From: Microcaldota archaeon
GTDB taxonomy: Archaea > Micrarchaeota > Micrarchaeia > Micrarchaeales > CABMGC01
NCBI GenBank assembly: GCA_027315135.1
Contig: DAHUYR010000016.1
Coordinates: 1 to 37,988 of the forward strand
Direction: 5' to 3'
Length of the DNA: 37,988 nt
The first letter of the stretch is position 1; each line of letters begins with the position of its first letter. This document shows positions 1-8,595 of the stretch, piece after piece. Below the pieces are notes generated by a model. The model was given only the letters and a program-made list of their open reading frames with translations, had not been told where the DNA came from and did no database searches. Both the position numbers and the translations under genes were made by a program.

Positions 1-2
1 CC

Positions 3-461
3 CCTTCAGGAGCATATGCTTACATATCAGGGCAGCTTTATGGTTTTCTTTCAGTTGATACTGCTACAAACCAGATATCATCTGTAAACATTCCGCAACT
101 GTTTATAGGCTCACAGGCTGCTGCTTTTTCTCCTAACGGGAATTATGCATATATGCTAGGCATGTCCAACGTGATTGTACTTAATACTGCAGGCTATGCT
201 GTTGTTAATTCAATAAGTTCGCCCCTGTTAAGTAGTATGATTTCCATGGGGATAACTCCTGACGGCAAGTATCTATATATTACAACATCAAACAACAATA
301 TAGAGATAGTGAATATAGCAACTGGCAAGGTAGTAAGCAGCATTACTTCTGGATTAAATTATCCGACAGGCATTGCATTTATGCCCAACGGAGCGGTTGC
401 ATACGTGGTTAACGATGGATCCTCAAATGTAGTTATAGTGAATACAGGAGGCTATAATTAA
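3..461 (+). CDS. YVTN beta-propeller repeat surface protein, C-terminal part (5' end outside window)
   Basis: Frame is open from base 3 (PSGAYAYISGQLYGFLSVDTATNQISS...) into ORF 153..461. Repeats such as SPNGNYAYM, TPDGKYLYITTSNNNIEIVNIATGKVVSSITSGLNYPTGIAFMPNGAVAYVVN match the YVTN/NHL-like propeller pattern. Confidence 0.8.
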   Translation, partial: PSGAYAYISGQLYGFLSVDTATNQISSVNIPQLFIGSQAAAFSPNGNYAYMLGMSNVIVLNTAGYAVVNSISSPLLSSMISMGITPDGKYLYITTSNNNIEIVNIATGKVVSSITSGLNYPTGIAFMPNGAVAYVVNDGSSNVVIVNTGGYN

Positions 462-510
462 GAAATTCCCAAAACGCACAGGTTAGACAGTTTTTCATGG
501 TAAGCAAAGT

Positions 511-1143
511 TTATCTTGACATGTTAGAGAGTATTGTTCTATAATTAGACTTCTTCTTCTCTACCAATTTTATCCTGTTTGCCCTCTTTCCAGCTATCGT
601 CTTCAGTCTTATGACCTTCTTTTTCCTGAAGAACCGCAGGAATCCTGATTCTGTTACCTTAATCTCGTAATTTACCCTGCTCATAAAGTCCGAGTGCTTC
701 TGCAGGAGCCTGTCATAATATACAACCTTCTTGTTTATATCTGATGAAAAGTTTCCATAATACTTTGCTATGGAGCTTACGCTTCTTGACTTGCAGGTAA
801 GTCCTATCAGGAGAAGCGTTGCCATTTCATCTCCAAATACCAAAGAGTAGCCCACAGCCAATGCCTCCATATGTTTAAGATATTCCTTAACCTCTGACCT
901 TGACATTGCCCTTGTATTTGTGATTATATTTGGCATGCAAAATATTTCATAGTCGTAATTATCCAGAATGCCCTTTATATTTGATACATGGGAATCAAGC
1001 TGGTCTTTTACTTCCTTGCTCTGCTGTTTGCCGGAGCCAAGTTCTGTTTCCCATCTTTTCCTTATTATATCCTTCAGTGCAGCTTTCTCAAAACTCACTT
1101 TCTCTTGAGGCACGTTAGTGCTAATTCCCTCTCTGATCGCCAA
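511..1143 (-). CDS. hypothetical protein, basic C-terminus
   Basis: 210-aa uninterrupted ORF in a gap between genes; C-terminus RFFRKKKVIRLKTIAGKRANRIKLVEKKK. No family recognised. Confidence 0.6.
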   Translation of the reverse strand: MAIREGISTNVPQEKVSFEKAALKDIIRKRWETELGSGKQQSKEVKDQLDSHVSNIKGILDNYDYEIFCMPNIITNTRAMSRSEVKEYLKHMEALAVGYSLVFGDEMATLLLIGLTCKSRSVSSIAKYYGNFSSDINKKVVYYDRLLQKHSDFMSRVNYEIKVTESGFLRFFRKKKVIRLKTIAGKRANRIKLVEKKKSNYRTILSNMSR

Positions 1144-1217
1144 ACAACCACTTAATCTTTAATACCTTAGAACAGAACAACATCTCTGATTAGTATTTTA
1201 AATATATACGTAGCTAC

Positions 1218-2729
1218 TCAGAACAGGTATATTGCAAATACTCTCATGAATTTCTTTACTCCCTTATAAAATGCATTTGAATTTCTCTTGACGTCTTTGA
1301 CAAGCGCCTTGTATTTCTGCTTCTCCTCTGATGAAAGTTGACCTTCCTTGACTATTTCCTGTTTCTTTCCATCGACTATCTGTGTCTCTGTCTTTGAGAT
1401 TATCTCCTTCTTTATCATAGCATACCATTCGTCCAATGAGTTCCCTTTTTTCTTTATCATGCTTATGAAGTCAGACATGAGTATCTTTCTCCTCTTCCCC
1501 GTTCTGTCCTCTTCGGCTGCAGGAATGAGCGCAGCCTTGTCACATATTTCCTCTATATCTGCCTGTGAAAAGCCCATCGTCGCGCGTGCAAGCCTCCCGT
1601 ATGACATCCTGCCCAGTGGCATCTTCCTCGTGTTGTATACGAAGGCACTTCTTCTTGTCTTATAGTCTGGCGGAGGAATGTATATCGATTCTCCGAATCT
1701 CTTGCTCCTCTTCAATGCAGGATCTATGTCCCATGGTTGGTTGGTCGCCCCTATTACAAATATACCTTCGGGATTTTTCTCTACACCGTCCATTTCCTGC
1801 AGGAACTGGTTTACAGCCATCCGCATGAAGCTCTGATTCTCTCCCCCGCCGCCTCCTGACCTTTTTGTCCCAAGGGCATCGAGTTCGTCGAAGAATACCA
1901 CGCACGGAGTATTCTGCCTCGCCTGTTCAAATATAGCATGCATGTTCTTCTCAGTGTTTCCCGCATACATGTCCACTATCTCATTTATCGCCGCTACTAT
2001 TACCTTTGACTTTGTCTCTCCCCCTATTGCATTTACAAAATAGGTCTTTCCGCAGCCTGGCGGCCCGTAGAATATCACTCCCAACCCGAGCTTCTTTCCG
2101 TAAGCCTTCAGAAGCTCAGGCTTCTTTATTGCAAGCACTATGTTTTCGTATATCAGGTTCTTCTCCTTTTTCATCCCCACTACGTCGTTGAAGTTTATCT
2201 TCGATTCGTGCCACTTTATCTTCTTTATCTGTCCTTCCTCAACAACCGTAGATTTTGAAGTGTTATCAGCAGTGTTCTGATTCGCTGGCTGCTCCCCCAC
2301 AATCACCTTGTTCTTCTTCTCCTCGAGAGCCTCCAACCTTGCCTTTGCCTGTTCATAATCAGGCTTCCTTGCCAATGCCTTTTCATACCACTCCTTTGCA
2401 CCTTGGAAGTCCTTCTGGTACTCCGCGATTATGCCCATTATATAAGGTGCATCATGGCTGTCAGGCTCTAGATCAAGAACCATTTCTGCATCGCGCAGAG
2501 CGTTTTCATATTTGTTCAGAATTGCATATGCAAGGGCCCTGTTAAAATATGCGCTTGCATACTTCGGATCCTGCTTTATTGCCTTCGAGTATTGTTCTAT
2601 TGCTTCTTCGAACTGATTGTTCTCGAAAAACGTTCCTGCCTTTTTGTATGTCTCCTTGGCTGCAGGGCTTGGCACGTGCTTATTGCTAGTTGCAGTATCT
2701 TCTGCTTCACTGGATGCCACATATATCAC
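1218..2729 (-). CDS. TPR-repeat AAA+ ATPase (VPS4/Cdc48-like AAA domain)
   Basis: N-terminal TPRs (FEEAIEQYSKAIKQDPKYASAYFNRALAYAILNKYENALRDAEMVLDLEPDS...), Walker A GPPGCGKT, Walker B VVFFDELDALG, sensor GATNQPWDIDPALKRSKRFG. Confidence 0.88.
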   Translation of the reverse strand: MIYVASSEAEDTATSNKHVPSPAAKETYKKAGTFFENNQFEEAIEQYSKAIKQDPKYASAYFNRALAYAILNKYENALRDAEMVLDLEPDSHDAPYIMGIIAEYQKDFQGAKEWYEKALARKPDYEQAKARLEALEEKKNKVIVGEQPANQNTADNTSKSTVVEEGQIKKIKWHESKINFNDVVGMKKEKNLIYENIVLAIKKPELLKAYGKKLGLGVIFYGPPGCGKTYFVNAIGGETKSKVIVAAINEIVDMYAGNTEKNMHAIFEQARQNTPCVVFFDELDALGTKRSGGGGGENQSFMRMAVNQFLQEMDGVEKNPEGIFVIGATNQPWDIDPALKRSKRFGESIYIPPPDYKTRRSAFVYNTRKMPLGRMSYGRLARATMGFSQADIEEICDKAALIPAAEEDRTGKRRKILMSDFISMIKKKGNSLDEWYAMIKKEIISKTETQIVDGKKQEIVKEGQLSSEEKQKYKALVKDVKRNSNAFYKGVKKFMRVFAIYLF

Positions 2730-2778
2730 GCATTAATACATAGTTGTCCAGGTTTATATTTATTAGCTCCAGACATCA

Positions 2779-3189
2779 TCATATCCGGTCTAGGAAAAGA
2801 TTCAGTTCTCTATCAACAGCCACTATCCCGGAGTTTTCCCTTGGGACGTTCTTTACAGAATAACTCTTGAACTTGCCCAGGAGCACCATGACCTCCGAGT
2901 TGAGCTCCTTCAGCTTGCTGTCCTTTATCCTGTATGTTCCGTTTATCTGGCTGACTATAAGCTTACTATCCGAGAACAGTTCTACATCGTTATCAGGACC
3001 CATGCGGTCTATAACCTTCCTCAACGCGTTTATTACCGCATTGTATTCCGCCACATTGTTTGTAGTAATGCCATTGTACTCCGTATTCTTGTATATTGGC
3101 TTGCCTTTTGAGTCGGACAATGAGTAACCTGATGCGCTTTTTCCCGGATTTCCCCTCGAGGCTCCGTCCGTATATATCCTCACAAACAT
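2779..3189 (-). CDS. rnhA: ribonuclease HI-like protein
   Basis: RNase H fold motifs: YTDGASRGNPG, NNVAEYNAVINAL, LFSDSKLIVSQINGTYRIK, VPRENSGIVAVDREL. Confidence 0.85.
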   Translation of the reverse strand: MFVRIYTDGASRGNPGKSASGYSLSDSKGKPIYKNTEYNGITTNNVAEYNAVINALRKVIDRMGPDNDVELFSDSKLIVSQINGTYRIKDSKLKELNSEVMVLLGKFKSYSVKNVPRENSGIVAVDRELNLFLDRI

Positions 3190-3261
3190 AAAAACACTGT
3201 ATTCATAGTTCTCGGCATAATATTAAATATTTATTTTGTTATTTACTCTCAAGGTGTTTAT

Positions 3262-3675
3262 GTGGGATTATTTGACAGGTTTGGAAAAAAGAACGTAGCT
3301 GCGGATCTGGAGCGTGAGCTTCCTTATGCAATGAAGACAGAGTTTGTGCCTTACAAGCTAAAGGCCAACGGCAGAGGCTCCTCGTCGCTTTTCATAGATG
3401 TAAGGAACCTCACCAAGGAGCCCGTGATGAGTTCTTTAGTAGTCGAAGTTCCTCAGAAACTGAATCTTGATACTGTAGGAATGGCAAAGGAAAAGGAGAT
3501 AAGAATAGGAATGCTTGGACCGAACGAGGAAAAGCGCATATCTGTAGACATATTCTCAGGGCCTAGTACTGACAGAGGAGATTACACTTTGTCTGTGACG
3601 GCATTCGTGCATTACAGGGATTACGGGCATGTACTTAACTCGATGAAAAAACGCATTATGATATCAGCGCTATAA
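3262..3675 (+). CDS. hypothetical protein with beta-sandwich (CARDB/NEW-like) character, GTG start
   Basis: 137-aa ORF; pattern SSLFIDVRNLTKEPVMSSLVVEVPQ...LGPNEEKRISVDIFSGPSTDRGDYTLSVTAFVHY resembles Ig-like/CARDB domains. Confidence 0.6.
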   Translation: MGLFDRFGKKNVAADLERELPYAMKTEFVPYKLKANGRGSSSLFIDVRNLTKEPVMSSLVVEVPQKLNLDTVGMAKEKEIRIGMLGPNEEKRISVDIFSGPSTDRGDYTLSVTAFVHYRDYGHVLNSMKKRIMISAL

Positions 3676-3978
3676 GCCATCTTGCAGCTCCTGTGGTACA
3701 GGCTTGGGATGGGAGTCCATTTTCTGGGTTATCGCACTTATCCCCTTAGCTATCTCCATGCCTTTCTCTGTGAGGAAGATGCGCTTTATCCTACCATGCT
3801 TCTCGCTCGCTATGAGTCCAACGCTCTCGCACTTGTTGATAAAGTTTGAGGTATGTATGTAGGTTACGCCGGTTTCCTTTGCAAGGTCGGCTATGTGCCA
3901 CTCCTTCTCAGACATAAGTGCTGCTATTAATCTTATCTGCTTCTCTTTGAAGAAGAGCATGCCTAATGAATCCTTCAT
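3670..3978 (-). CDS. winged-helix (MarR/ArsR-like) transcriptional regulator
   Basis: KQIRLIAALMSEKEWHIADLAKETGVTYIHTSNFINKCESVGLIASEKHGRIKRIFLTEKGMEIA: HTH plus wing pattern. Confidence 0.75.
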   Translation of the reverse strand: MKDSLGMLFFKEKQIRLIAALMSEKEWHIADLAKETGVTYIHTSNFINKCESVGLIASEKHGRIKRIFLTEKGMEIAKGISAITQKMDSHPKPVPQELQDGL

Positions 3979-3991
3979 AATCTCAACTTTG

Positions 3992-4480
3992 TCAAGACCT
4001 TATTACTTTTGTAACAAGTTTTCCGTATATAAGGTTCTGGAACCCTGTGCGGGCGTCAGTATAATTTATTACCACAGACCCTGAAAACATAGAGTCTAAT
4101 TGTCCAGTAAATGGACCGGTTCCTGAATAGCAGGTTACTGCAAACGTGCTGTTTTCTCCGGCATTCATCGCTACCGGAGTAGCATATGTATGTATGTTTG
4201 CAGTGGTCTGATTAGTATTGCACCCCACCTGCGTGACTTGAATCGGATTGATGTTAGTATATTCTATATTAAGGAGTATCATGCCATTGCCGTAAAGGGA
4301 TTGTCCTATGCAGTTGAATCCAGAAGGCAATGCGCATATTGAAGATACATATGATGAGGGATTGAAGACATTTAACTCATAAAGTGATACGAGCACGACC
4401 CCTATGATTAGTATAGCCCATCCATAGGTCATCAAGTATTCCATCGCACTTTGTAGTTTATGCGCCTTTGGTTCTGACAT
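3992..4480 (-). CDS. archaeal type IV pilin-like protein (class III signal peptide)
   Basis: N-terminus KLQSAMEYLMTYGWAILIIGVVLVSLYELNVFN, typical archaeal pilin leader plus hydrophobic helix; near-identical N-terminus in CDS 24703..25257. Confidence 0.85.
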   Translation of the reverse strand: MSEPKAHKLQSAMEYLMTYGWAILIIGVVLVSLYELNVFNPSSYVSSICALPSGFNCIGQSLYGNGMILLNIEYTNINPIQVTQVGCNTNQTTANIHTYATPVAMNAGENSTFAVTCYSGTGPFTGQLDSMFSGSVVINYTDARTGFQNLIYGKLVTKVIRS

Positions 4481-4553
4481 GCTTTTATTGCTACTTAAAG
4501 GATTATAAAGAAGCTACTCCATAGATGTTGCAGTAAATTTACGGTAGTTTTGC

Positions 4554-6296
4554 ATGGAGATACTGGGTTATGTGCTTACCGCTGTGTACATAGTTTTGTT
4601 TGCAGGGCTGATCCTGTCAGTTACATTGTACAGGAAGGAGTTGGCCAAGGCACTAAAAGGGAAGATAACAAAACGATCTCTCATTGCGCTTCTTTTCATA
4701 CTTATCTTCTTTGTGGTGTTCCTTGCGTTGTTCGTTGGGCCTGCTGAACAGCTATACTTTGACGAGAACATATACCAAGGCATAGCTATGAATATACTAA
4801 AGCATGGCAATGCGCTTTGGTGCCAGTACGGAAGCGTATACGTAAACCAGTGCGGCTCCGCCGCGGTCTACCACGACCCTGTTGAATGGTCATTTTACAT
4901 AGCGATTGCATTCAGCATATTTGGGATAGGCACCGCAGTCTCATATGGCATGCAGATGCTTGCTGGCGCGTTGCTAATTATAGCAGTCTTCCTTCTCGGA
5001 TCTTCGATGAAAGGCGAGAAAGCAGGCATCATGTCTGCACTTGCAATGTCAGTAATGCCAGAAGTAATCATATGGTCACGCACCCAAGCAGTACCAGACT
5101 TGGCGCTTGCGGCTTTTGCAACGCTGACCTTCTTTTTCTTCACCGTGTTTGCGGAGAACAAAAAGAGCTCCACGCTGCTTCCGTTCTTGTTCTCTCTTGG
5201 GATAACTGTTTACATGAGGACGGAAGGGGCTTTGTTAATACCACTATTTTTCTTGCTCTATTTCATTTATGGCGACTCGTCGATTAAGAAAAATTTCAGC
5301 AGCAGCGTAAAATGGCTGAAGGAGCTTATAAACAAGGATGAGCTGTCGCTGTTGTATGTGCTGCTGTTTGCCGTGCTGCTTGTGCCGCAGGCATATTACC
5401 TCTCAGGCCAAATTGCTAATCCGCAATTTGGACAGGGAAGCGGTGGACTGTTCTCGCTCTCGAGCTTCGAGATAAATGCGCCTGTAAATATAAATTATTT
5501 CTTTGGAGCGTTTGATACGCACGGGTATTATCCTGCGGCGTTTCCGGTTGAGATCACGCTTCTTGCAGTCGTCGGGATAGCAATTGCAATAGCCACGTCG
5601 TTTAATGATAAAAGGAATATGCCTGTGATAATCTCGCTCGTGCTGTGGTTCCTAGTATATTTCTTCTTCTATGCGTTTTTCTACGCAGGTGCAGCTACGT
5701 ATGGCGTTGACTCGCGTATGATGCTCCAGATGCACCCGCAGCTAGTCATACTGGCAGCGATTGGAATGATAGAGTTGTCAGGGGTTTTTAGTATGGCAGG
5801 CATGGTTAGAAAGAGGGGCAGAAAGCAGGCTGCGCGCTTTGATAAGAGCCGTGCACTTCGTGCTGTTCCTTATGCAGCTTTTTTCATAATAATCGCGCTT
5901 GTATTCATTCAGTTTTTACCTACTGTCACTGCTCCTCCGTCAAGCGCTCCGCAGCAGCACGTCATACTCCCGGCATCTAATTTCATAAATAGCAATTATA
6001 GTGCAGTTCCTAGCAACTGCCTTGTCTTCAGTTTTACTCCAGATATGTGGTATGAGAACGGAAGAGCTGCGGCGCAGATAGGCTATCTGCAATCAAGCAG
6101 CAGTAATTTCACCAACTTCACAAAAAGCTACAGATGCTTTGTGCTTGATTATGGATACTGGTGCCTTGTGCCGCCATATGACAATACCACATGCCCAGAT
6201 TATCTCAGAACTTATAATACCAGCATACTTGCCACTAGAAGCATTAATGGAACTGCAAACAACATGAGCTTTTATCTGCTGAAGAATTACTCATGA
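4554..6296 (+). CDS. multi-pass membrane glycosyltransferase (GT-C, GT39/ArnT-like)
   Basis: 580 aa with many TM segments; LYFDENIYQGIAMNILKHGN resembles the first-loop acidic motif of GT-C enzymes. Confidence 0.7.
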   Translation: MEILGYVLTAVYIVLFAGLILSVTLYRKELAKALKGKITKRSLIALLFILIFFVVFLALFVGPAEQLYFDENIYQGIAMNILKHGNALWCQYGSVYVNQCGSAAVYHDPVEWSFYIAIAFSIFGIGTAVSYGMQMLAGALLIIAVFLLGSSMKGEKAGIMSALAMSVMPEVIIWSRTQAVPDLALAAFATLTFFFFTVFAENKKSSTLLPFLFSLGITVYMRTEGALLIPLFFLLYFIYGDSSIKKNFSSSVKWLKELINKDELSLLYVLLFAVLLVPQAYYLSGQIANPQFGQGSGGLFSLSSFEINAPVNINYFFGAFDTHGYYPAAFPVEITLLAVVGIAIAIATSFNDKRNMPVIISLVLWFLVYFFFYAFFYAGAATYGVDSRMMLQMHPQLVILAAIGMIELSGVFSMAGMVRKRGRKQAARFDKSRALRAVPYAAFFIIIALVFIQFLPTVTAPPSSAPQQHVILPASNFINSNYSAVPSNCLVFSFTPDMWYENGRAAAQIGYLQSSSSNFTNFTKSYRCFVLDYGYWCLVPPYDNTTCPDYLRTYNTSILATRSINGTANNMSFYLLKNYS

Positions 6297-6314
6297 TTGC
6301 AAGAGCATACTGTG

Positions 6315-7133
6315 TTATTCTTGGCTTACGTTCTGCTTTTTACGCTTAATTATGCGCTGCCTTGCCACTAAAATCAAGATAATGGCAATCACTGCAAGGA
6401 TAGCTCCCTGAATAAGATATGCTTTCAGCTGGCCTTGATTTGCAGAGTATGGAATTATTTTTATTATTGACACGTAGGAATGTGTTGTTCCGTTATCCGA
6501 GTATTGCAATGCCACTGCGCCGGAATAAGTATTGTTCTGGCTCGGCGCATTTGCATAAAGCGTGAAGTTATAGTAGCTGTATGGATTTGCCGTGAAACTG
6601 ATTGTTGTGTTGCTTTTAGGCTTCAACGCAGGAGGCAGTATAAGGGTAAGGTTACCGGATATAGGGCTTTGTGAGAAGCTGTATATGCTTCCTGATATCT
6701 TCTCTGTTGTAGAGTTTACATCCTGCACTGATACATTGCTTATTGCTGCCAGAGAGGCAGATGTTCCGTTGCTCTGAACTACACATGGAAACACAACAGT
6801 AAATATCTGCGTGTTCTGCTGGTATGTCAACAGGAATGAGTATGCGAACGACCCAGTTCTGTTCCCCATACTAGAATTTATCTCAAAAAATGCAGTTCTT
6901 CCAGGACCTATCTGATTTGCAGAATAAGATCCGGTAAGTTTATTGGAGAATGCAGAGTATGACTGCAATAGTACTGCAGATGCACTGTCGGTTCCGCTGT
7001 TTGATATTGAAAAGTTTATGCTGCCGTTCCTGTTTATATTTGATTGGCAAGTGCCAGTCAGTGTTACGGTTCCTGCAGCATATGCAGTGCATGCAAGCAT
7101 TCCAATAAGCAGAATTGGTAGCAGCTTGTTCAT
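6315..7133 (-). CDS. secreted, C-terminally membrane-anchored Ig-like protein
   Basis: N-terminal signal MNKLLPILLIGMLACTAYA, beta-rich Asn/Ser/Thr-rich body, C-terminal TM AYLIQGAILAVIAIILILVARQRIIKRKKQ. Confidence 0.7.
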   Translation of the reverse strand: MNKLLPILLIGMLACTAYAAGTVTLTGTCQSNINRNGSINFSISNSGTDSASAVLLQSYSAFSNKLTGSYSANQIGPGRTAFFEINSSMGNRTGSFAYSFLLTYQQNTQIFTVVFPCVVQSNGTSASLAAISNVSVQDVNSTTEKISGSIYSFSQSPISGNLTLILPPALKPKSNTTISFTANPYSYYNFTLYANAPSQNNTYSGAVALQYSDNGTTHSYVSIIKIIPYSANQGQLKAYLIQGAILAVIAIILILVARQRIIKRKKQNVSQE

Positions 7134-7143
7134 CTTTTCGCCT

Positions 7144-8457
7144 TCATTGCAGGGTTCCCATGCCTTCTAGCCCTATCTTTTGCATGGCCTTGCCAGGACT
7201 GTCATAGTACTCTTTACAGAATTCGTTTATTCCGCGCAGGTCCCTTACGCCCATCTTGTTTAGAGTCTCGAGTATCTTCGCCCTTCTGTTTTCTTCGGCA
7301 ATAATCTCGTTTGGAGTGTAGCCTGAGAGCTTTGCCAGAGCATCCCTGTAGGTTATGCTAGGCAGTATTGGCGAACCCTTCCTGGTCCTGTAATCATACA
7401 GATAGAGATCTGAGAGAAGCACCTTTGTCTCTATCCCAGAGACCTCTGACATCTGCGTTATCCTTCTCTCGAAGCCCTTTTCCGAAGCTATCTGAGATAT
7501 GACCATCAGTGAATCTATCAGAGTTATTGCATTGCTGCTTATGCTCATAGGAGGCTGCTCCAGCCTGTTTACTATGTCTCTTGTTGTGCTTGCGTGTATG
7601 GTTCCGAAGACTATCTTTCCTATAGTCATTGCTGATATGAGGTCCTTTGCCTCGGCTCCTCTCACCTCTCCTATAATTATCATGTCAGGGCGCATTCTGA
7701 GAACGTTTTTCAGAAGGTCCTCAAGCGTTAGCTCCAGGTTTGTTTCCAGTCTTACGCAGTTTTCCTGGGTCTCGGTGTTAAGCTCATAGGTATCTTCAAT
7801 TACGACTATCCTTTCCTCAGGTCTGAAGAAGCTGAACATCGCGTTTAGGAGAGTGGTCTTTCCGCTTCCTGGGGTTCCGCCGAGGAGCAGGTTTGCAGGC
7901 CTCACCTTCAGTCCTTCAGAGTATAGCCATATCCTGGCAGCCAGATTATAGTTGAGCTCCCCGAAGTTTATCAGGTCTATTATACTGAATGCGTGCTTCT
8001 TGAAGTTTCGTATCGTGACGCTTGCGCCTCTTGGGGATTTCACAACGTTTGCCCTAGAACCGTTTGGCAGGTGTATATCGTATATGTGCTTGTTTGCATC
8101 GTTTGCAGTAGCATACATGTTGAGTTTCTTGACGAATCTGACAAGGGATTTCGGGTCCGAGAGCTTCTCCGTAACCTTCATCTCTCCTTCAGATCCTTTG
8201 TTGATGAATATGTTATCTGTGCTGTTTATCATTATGTCTTCTACCTGCTCATCCTTGAGATAATTGTTTATCGGGTAGAAGTCGTATGTGTCCTTTGCTA
8301 TCTTCTCTATCAGATCATGATCCGCGGAAGGGTTGAAGGTCTTTGCTATCTTCTCTATTGCACTGTAAAGAGATGCGTCGCCATATATATCTGCCATCTT
8401 TCCCTCTAGCTCCTCGAATATCCGCTCCTCGAAATCATAGAATTCTTCCTCGTCCAT
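7144..8457 (-). CDS. type II/IV secretion system ATPase (VirB11/TadA/archaeal pilus family)
   Basis: Walker A GGTPGSGKTTLLNAM, Asp box VVIEDTYEL, Walker B RMRPDMIIIGEVRGAEAKDLISAM, His box GTIHASTTRD. Confidence 0.92.
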   Translation of the reverse strand: MDEEEFYDFEERIFEELEGKMADIYGDASLYSAIEKIAKTFNPSADHDLIEKIAKDTYDFYPINNYLKDEQVEDIMINSTDNIFINKGSEGEMKVTEKLSDPKSLVRFVKKLNMYATANDANKHIYDIHLPNGSRANVVKSPRGASVTIRNFKKHAFSIIDLINFGELNYNLAARIWLYSEGLKVRPANLLLGGTPGSGKTTLLNAMFSFFRPEERIVVIEDTYELNTETQENCVRLETNLELTLEDLLKNVLRMRPDMIIIGEVRGAEAKDLISAMTIGKIVFGTIHASTTRDIVNRLEQPPMSISSNAITLIDSLMVISQIASEKGFERRITQMSEVSGIETKVLLSDLYLYDYRTRKGSPILPSITYRDALAKLSGYTPNEIIAEENRRAKILETLNKMGVRDLRGINEFCKEYYDSPGKAMQKIGLEGMGTLQ

Positions 8458-8595
8458 GCCAACCCTTAGATGAATTTTACTGATAATATTTTAGATAGCA
8501 AGTTTAATAATCTGCATTCTCGTAAGAAGCAGGCCTTGTGCCTGGCTGCACGTTAGTCTTTTTATTGTTTTAGCGTGAATCATTATTGTAATTGG

